Assembly (NCBI GenBank): GCA_000697055.1
Contig: JNDT01001657.1
Coordinates: 1 to 15,199 of the forward strand
Reading direction: 5' to 3'
From: Saksenaea vasiformis B4078
Taxonomy: Eukaryota > Mucoromycota > Mucoromycetes > Mucorales > Saksenaeaceae
Length of the DNA stretch: 15,199 nucleotides
Positions 10,014 through 15,199 of this stretch are shown one piece after another. Every line of letters starts with the position of its first letter. Position 1 is the stretch's first letter. The translations under genes and the position numbers were made by a program. The notes beneath the pieces were generated by a model, which saw only the letters and a list, made by a program, of their open reading frames with translations, was not told the origin of the DNA and did not search any database.

Positions 10014-11919
10014 CTATTGTTTGCTCTTTTTGATGGCTTTTTTCTTGCGTTCCAATTTGGCAACCTAAAGTAAACATGGCGATCAGTAATCATCATCACA
10101 TATAGCATATCCTTCTTTACCTCTTCTGCTTTCTTTTGCTTTCCGTACTGCATCTTTTCGTACAGCTTTCTTTGTTTGTTGGTCATCATCACTGTTGCCA
10201 TCTCCTTGCGTTCTTCTTCTTCAATTTCAGCGGCTGTTCGCTTCTTTGATGCTTTCTTCTTGGATTTCTTTTCAGGTTGCTGGTATTCCGAGAATGTGAC
10301 ACCTGCTGCTTCCGCCTTCAACTCACTCTCATATTCGTCCTCTTCCTCCTTTACAGCCTTTGGCTCTTCCTTGATTTCAACGTTCGTCTCTTCTTCAGCC
10401 TCCTGTGCTTCTTCTTCTTCCTCCTCTTCGCTTTCAGCTGCTTCTCCAGGAACGTAGTCGCCTTCCTTTGCTTCGACGAAGGGACTCAAGTGAGGTGGCA
10501 GCACCTTTCCAGGTTCATACAAACTTGGTTTTAACAATTTTCTGGCGTTGATACAATCAGCAATCCATTGTGGTTGCACATAAGAACGCGACAAAACACG
10601 GTTGCTGACGGTAGGTCGATCACAGATCTGATGTGTAATACGCTCATCGCTCTCGGGATAAGGAGGATTGGCGCCAACTGTCTCATCCCAACTCACTTGA
10701 CCGCCACACGATCGAATCATAAATTCCAATGCATAGCGAGGTGTTTCGCGTGACAGATAGAAAGCACACTTTGAGAAGAGCTTTTGTAAACTTGATACTT
10801 CGCTAGAAGCTTCCTGAATTTTACGCAATGTCACTGTGTTGCTGTCTTCCTCCTCTTCTTCCTTCACAGCAGGTACAAATTCGTCAATCGTCTCAGCGGA
10901 CTCGTCGGCATCAGCGGCTGCGTTGGTGGTGGGTGTGATCATGGCCTGGTCCAAAAGAATGTCGCCATTTGCTTCCAACTTGGGTGGGTAGGCGATGTTA
11001 AGCTCGTTGTACAGTCGGAAATTGACAAAGCCAACCACTGTACGGTAGAATTCCAAAAAGGTCAACATCACACGGAAATCCACATCGGTAGGCACCTAAA
11101 ACAAACAAAAGCACATCTTAGCTTTCACCACCGATTTCGCATTCAGGTCCTTACCGCTTGCGAAAATTGATAGGGAACAATCCAGGTGATTGTCTGTCCC
11201 TTCACTTCTGCCTGGTAGTAGATACCTTTGATGGAGAAGAAAACCTTGCGCAGAGACTGGGACTTCATCACATACATTTGGAATTCGGCAATCAACTTCC
11301 GGCACTCATTGACAGCATCTGCCTTGATCTGGTTGTCTGCCGGCATCTTGGCAAACAAAAATAACATAGAAAGTGCATCATCAAGATCACGCAAAGCATC
11401 CACAAAGGTAGGGTATCTAAAATAAACAGTTTTTTTAATCACTGTTGTTCGTGTCCTGCACAAAAAAAAAAAAAAAAAAGGCTGCCTACCTCTCCTTGAT
11501 GATGTGATCCAATGTGTACACAGGTTTGTTGTTTTCTCTCAGTGAATTGGCAGTACTGTACTGACCCTTGTGAAGCACCTTGTTCAGCTTCTTTGCAAAG
11601 GCCTTGTACTCGCGGAATTTAGCAAGGAGAGGTTCATGCAAAAGGTACTGAATATCTTTGGTGTAATAGAATGTCGCTGGTGCAGTCGAACCTTTGTTGG
11701 CTTTTTTCTTGTTCTTAGGCTCACGAGGGTAAATGCCCTTGAGAATACAAAGACGTCTGCGATCGACAGAGCGACCCCAATTAGTTATCGGAACGAAAAG
11801 CAAGATCCCTTCCGTTACCTGAAATCAGCAAGAGAGATTTGAAGCTTGTTCAAAGCTTGCTGTCTGGTAATGTAGTTGGATGCCGCTCCTTTTACTCCTT
11901 TCTTCTGGATCTTGCCCAT
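10014..11919 (-). CDS. nop7: Pescadillo homolog (Nop7), ribosome biogenesis factor
   Basis: Nop7/PES1 acts in the nucleolus with Erb1 and Ytm1 (the PeBoW complex) in 27S pre-rRNA processing and 60S assembly. Five exons on the minus strand: 11919-11819, 11756-11490, 11416-11155, 11095-10121, 10064-10014 (551 aa); introns of 62, 73, 59 and 56 nt keep frame. The start CACCATGGGC encodes [19 protein letters not shown], the near-invariant Pescadillo N-terminus. Then come [32 protein letters not shown] and [16 protein letters not shown] (Pescadillo_N), a BRCT domain at about 316-406 ([19 protein letters not shown]), an acidic Glu-rich stretch (about 432-475), a basic [11 protein letters not shown] signal, and a C-terminal [17 protein letters not shown]. 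Without the last intron the frame would read into unrelated sequence; spliced, it ends [16 protein letters not shown]. Intron 2 begins just before a 17-18 nt T run (A run on the plus strand, 11462-11479). Confidence 0.97.
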
Positions 11920-13192
11920 GGTGATAAACCTTTTTCTTTTTTTCCCTTCGACTTTTTTTTTTCGGGTACAAAACCATTGAAAGTCCGGTTTTCAAAAATG
12001 ATCGGTCACGGTGGCTTTGAGATTTGAGCAGCAAAAATTGGCCATTTGGTACTCCGTTTCTGGTGCCTGAAATGAGAGCGTTCCGTTTTCTCCAGAACAA
12101 GTAAGGAGTATGGTTCTATCGACTTCTTTCAAAAGCACGTTTCATCATTGCCCCTTATTTTAAGGAAAATAGATTAGATGCTACGCAAAGTGGAACTTTT
12201 GGAGATAAACGGGTCACATGTCTTTTTTGCCTGTGATTCTGTCTACTGGCATAAGAGCTGTGAGAGAGGCTCCTTCTTTCGCCATGACAAGAGGAAAAAT
12301 AAGAAATCCCATGGAAGTTCTCCAGGTTGCTAGTTATTAAATGGAATGATACTTTGGTAATGGTCTACTTGCTCACAAATATGGCTATGGCTTTGAGCAA
12401 TAAGCTGTCCCCGTACCTTACACCAACGGGGCTGGCGTAGAAGGGGATCGGGTAAAGAAGGAACTATAGTACTGAAAATTACGTACTGCAAAGGACTTGG
12501 AGTGACGCATAACTGATTGCTTGTTGTAGAAGTGGATGTGACAACATTTATTCAACGGCGTAGGACAGCAGCACACCAAGAAAGTCCGAAGTGAGAGATC
12601 ATGCAAGCTAAATGATACAATAGTGACACTCTTACCGGGATGCTTTGCGAGAAACAGTGCCAAAGAGGAAAAATCAAAGCATTCGTGCATCCCTTTAAAT
12701 ATCCCCTTTCATTGCGCTATCTAAAACAGATTTTTCAATTGCAGAGACCTGTCACAATAAACCAGCACCGTACACTCTGAGTTGATGCAGAATGATCTCT
12801 TTTCCCGGGGAACATTCAAGAATATAATTGCGCATAAGAAATACAGTAGGCACTTATATAAAAATACGCTTGATAAACAAAGAACTTGAGAATATTTGCT
12901 AGCTAGGGTCTATAATCCACTGTCTGCTAAATTTGTTCCTTAAAAGGGTGCTCTTATATCGAGTCTCTACCGTATTTCACAACATAGAGCTTATTTAATG
13001 CTGGCGCCGGGCTATACAAAAAATTCGATAAATTGTCCTCTGCTTTTAGTGCGAGCGCTGTCTAGTCTGAGAGTTCAGCGGGCTGGGGCTATGAGACCAT
13101 GTCTGTAGCCCTGAAATCTCCGATCGTTAGATCATTTGCGGAGATTAGACCCCGTCCTTACCTGTCATACAAAGTGACGAGTGAGCAGTTCC
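11920..13192. other. Gene-poor stretch between nop7 and the Fanzor locus
   Basis: The first 200-300 nt should be the nop7 promoter and 5' UTR. Beyond this I recognise no protein. A 90-codon minus-strand open frame at 12418-12690 has no familiar motif, and its neighbouring frames do not continue through plausible introns. A TATATAAAA-like box lies near 12855 (plus). The last 140 nt (13053-13192) are rich in inverted repeats and are described separately. No terminal inverted repeat or target-site duplication was found that would mark an element end. Confidence 0.6.
12037..12041 (-). promoter_or_regulatory. CCAAT box (ATTGG on plus) upstream of nop7
   Basis: A minus-strand CCAAT lies about 118 nt upstream of the nop7 ATG, a usual distance for fungal promoters. 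Between the two, the minus strand is purine-rich (A runs at 11936-11960 in complement), as expected of a fungal 5' UTR. The evidence is motif only. Confidence 0.3.
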
Positions 13193-13220
13193 TTACTGCC
13201 GAACTGTCCTGGACAGTGCT
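13053..13220 (-). ncRNA. Candidate structured guide-RNA (omega-RNA) region at the Fanzor 3' end
   Basis: Five inverted repeats follow one another. In plus coordinates they are: CGCTG/CAGCG (13056-13060/13076-13080); GGGCTA/TAGCCC (13086-13091/13106-13111), enclosing AGAC-CAT-GTCT; AATCTCCG/CGGAGATT (13115-13122/13139-13146); GCAGT/ACTGC (13185-13189/13195-13199), spanning the stop codon; and ACTGTCC/GGACAGT (13203-13209/13211-13217). They straddle the last Fanzor codons and the 3' flank, on the same transcript strand. TnpB and Fanzor guide RNAs are known to overlap the 3' end of the nuclease gene or start just after it. The stems are seen; that they form a guide RNA is inference. No guide end or element boundary could be fixed. 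Confidence 0.3.
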
Positions 13221-15199
13221 GCCGGGCGAGATGTCAATTGGCATCCAGATTCGATGTAGCGAACAAAAACATCACGAATGTTCCGCCCGGCATTAACATC
13301 TCTATTCCAAAACTAATCAAATAGTTAAAATCCTTGTGTTACGTCTACCATCACAACTTACTAGAGATGTTCTGGTTCCTCGTCTACCGTACGCGCACTG
13401 AGGGCACAGTCGGATAGGGTAGACAATATTTCTGTAATTATTGCGAGCCATTCGTGTATTAGAGAAAGACGTATGCAAGCTGGACTAAACTATACCAAGT
13501 CGGCGTCTATCGGGGCATTCACTGCTAAGATGCAGAATCTGCCTGTCGCTATCTAAGCAATATTGACGTTTGTGCTTATGATGCCGACGTCTGATATACT
13601 TTTTGCTAGAGGTTAATTCATACAAGTTAGTCTTCCATTGTGTTCGATTGCTTGGCGAAACGTACCGATGATTACATAGTTGCATGTTATAATCACGGAA
13701 ATCAACTGTGTCGTGATGACATATGCTGCATACTTTGCTGGTTTTATATTCGTCCACGCATATTACGGGACATCGCCGTGCTAGAACCCTGCGAAAGGTC
13801 TACACTGTGAATATTAATAGGATTCACACTACCAGGAGAACCTTAACACTCGCACCTTCACCGGTAACGGTGCATGCCTTTTGTAGCCTCCACTATGCAG
13901 GTCGGCATCTCCGTATGCCACAAGCGCTCGACGCTGGTCACGTCTACTGTTCTGAGCCGCACGGTGTCGACGACGTTGGTAATACCGCGCGCCTTTATTT
14001 TGTTTTTGCACGTTTGCAACTGGAGGCTGAAACAGAGATACAATTAATGAACGAAGAGTCAGTAGTCAAATGCTCACCAGGGTTGAATTGGGATAAAATC
14101 CCCCGACCTGGTCTGCGATAACATCCATGGTCATATTTCTGGAAGATTCCTGCAACGCACGTCTTTCCCTGTGTCTGTAATGACGGTTGAACTCATCCGT
14201 CCTGGAAAGGATCCATTTAATATGACCATGTACTGCTAATACTACTCTGCAGTTACCTCTGTTTTTCAGTAAATTGTGCCGTGAGAAATCGTTGGAATTC
14301 CGGAACAGATGAAGCCGTCTTCGGTTGTTCCGACAGACGATCGTAGACTCCCTGCATGTTGGCGATTTCACGATTCTTCTTTTCTAGCTGAAGACTCCAG
14401 TTGAACTTGGAGCTGGATATGTACAGATTATTGATATCTTACTGATAATAATTATTTGTAACGCCAAATGTGTGGTTTTCTCTCGCCTCTTGATCATGAA
14501 GGTCATCTGCAGTATCCACAGCAGTTACAAGAGAACGGATCCCTAAGATATATATATATAGCTTCTGTTGAGTTCCTTATAGAAAAAAAAAATACCAGGA
14601 TCGATTCCCACTATTCGAGCTATCTCAGGATCTAAGTCGCGCGCGGCTGTTAAACCCCTAGGTTCCTTCTTCAAATGATATATGCCATTATGCAAAGTAG
14701 AGAAATCCCTATCGCGAGGAAGGAACTGAAAGTCTCTTTGAGAGGACGGATAAGATGCTGACATGCAGTTTTTGCGTTAACGTACTTCATGGTAAAACAA
14801 AGACTAGACTGACCTTGGTTCGGTTTGCGAGATTTAAATCTGACTGCCACCATAACGCCATCCGTCTCAAAGCCACAATCAAACTCTACTTCTGGTAGCA
14901 CATCGTTGTTTATCCCTTATATGAAAAATGTAAGGACGTTACTTCCATGCGGTTGAATATAGCCAAACCTTGTGCCCGGCGGCGGCGAGGCATCACTCTA
15001 TCAAGACAGAAAATTGTTTCTCAAAGCTGTTCGCGGTATATCATGTCCTTGAGCGCATTATTGAAGGTATGAAAGCCTTGCAAAGGACCCTAACGTAAGA
15101 GTGCCAATTTTTTCTTTGGTCAATCTATGGTTTTTTTTACGAGACACCTACCGCTAGATTTTCCGGGAGATCGGTGGTAACGTCTTTAAGCGCCCAGTA
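13193..15199 (-). pseudogene. Fanzor (eukaryotic TnpB-like RNA-guided nuclease), 5' end outside window, two in-frame stops
   Basis: Eleven minus-strand exons: 15199-15152, 15089-14969, 14915-14814, 14757-14596, 14542-14443, 14412-14257, 14201-14078, 14026-13856, 13799-13666, 13605-13362, 13312-13193 (1482 nt, 493 codons before TAA 13195-13193). Introns are 49-62 nt, except a 30-nt one at 14442-14413. Motifs in family order, numbered from the window edge: EFDCGFETDGVMVAVRF (the TDG block); RIVGIDPGIRSLVTAVDT (RuvC-I, Asp143, split by an intron after DP); TNNYY; YGDADLHSGGYKRHAPLPVK; CVDEYKTSKVCSIC (C352, C355); RLCPQC (C440, C443); FWNRDVNAGRNIRDVF (RuvC-III, Asp459). Fanzors cut DNA guided by an omega-RNA; the Glu of VDEY may be the relocated catalytic Glu known in this family. 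Odd: TGA at 15023-15021 sits where Trp is likely (before ETIFCLDR), TAG lies at 13487-13485, and a TAA (14441-14439) is removed only if the 30-nt intron is spliced. Exons 1-2 and the linker between zinc-ribbon halves (exons 9-10) are least certain. Fanzor1 versus Fanzor2 cannot be decided. Confidence 0.82.

Noticed and set aside
10176..10534. Plus-strand open frames rich in Ser, Phe and Leu
   Set aside because: They are mirror images of the Glu/Lys-rich coding region of nop7.
12418..12690. 90-codon minus-strand open frame between nop7 and Fanzor
   Set aside because: No known motif, no convincing splice extension, and Cys/Ser/Phe-rich composition; kept only as part of the unannotated stretch.
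11920..13192. Terminal inverted repeats or a target-site duplication for the Fanzor element
   Set aside because: No matching ends were found by eye; the other end probably lies beyond the right edge.
13099..13296. 65-codon plus-strand open frame
   Set aside because: It overlaps the RuvC-III exon and the inverted-repeat cluster on the opposite strand; no similarity recognised.
13723..14121. 132-codon plus-strand open frame
   Set aside because: It is antisense to the Fanzor exons that carry YGDAD and VDEYKTSK and has no motif of its own.
13001..15199. CRISPR array or tRNA gene
   Set aside because: No regularly spaced repeats and no cloverleaf with a TTCGA-type B box; the inverted repeats differ from one another.

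Overview
The window looks like nuclear DNA of a filamentous fungus, most likely an early-diverging one (Mucoromycota/Mucorales type). The clues are compact protein genes split by many 48-90 nt GT-AG introns with GTAAGT-like donors, short intergenic spacers, fungal-type orthologues, and a Fanzor locus. The lineage is an inference. Splice sites were placed by hand from family motifs and phase, not by alignment software.

Layout, left to right. 1-430 (-): a decayed transposase-like fragment with stops and a frameshift. 642-1610 (+): mitochondrial ribosomal protein uL1m (5 exons). 2081-2979 (+): mitochondrial ribosomal protein uL5m (2 exons). 3236-6092 (+): phospholipid:diacylglycerol acyltransferase (LRO1/PDAT, 12 exons). 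6317-9718 (+): a kinesin-7-like motor (16 exons, including two microexons of 6 and 4 nt, and a hydrophobic C-terminus). 10014-11919 (-): Pescadillo/Nop7 (5 exons), convergent with the kinesin. 11920-13192: no gene recognised. 13193 to the right edge (-): a Fanzor gene, the eukaryotic relative of TnpB RNA-guided nucleases, with its N-terminus beyond the window.

The left part is ordinary housekeeping: two large-subunit mitoribosomal proteins side by side, a lipid-storage acyltransferase, a microtubule motor and a 60S biogenesis factor. They are separate genes without operon logic.

The notable part is the right end. On the minus strand, eleven short exons (introns 49-62 nt, plus one 30 nt candidate) join in one frame. 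Together they give a TDG motif, RuvC-I (IDPGIRS), a YGDAD segment, VDEYKTSKVCSIC (first zinc-ribbon half), CPQC (second half), and FWNRDVNAGRN (RuvC-III), then a stop. Splicing frames are intact, but two in-frame stops (TGA 15021-15023, TAG 13485-13487) suggest recent inactivation. The 3' end and downstream flank hold a run of short inverted repeats, which is where a Fanzor guide RNA (omega-RNA) would be expected.
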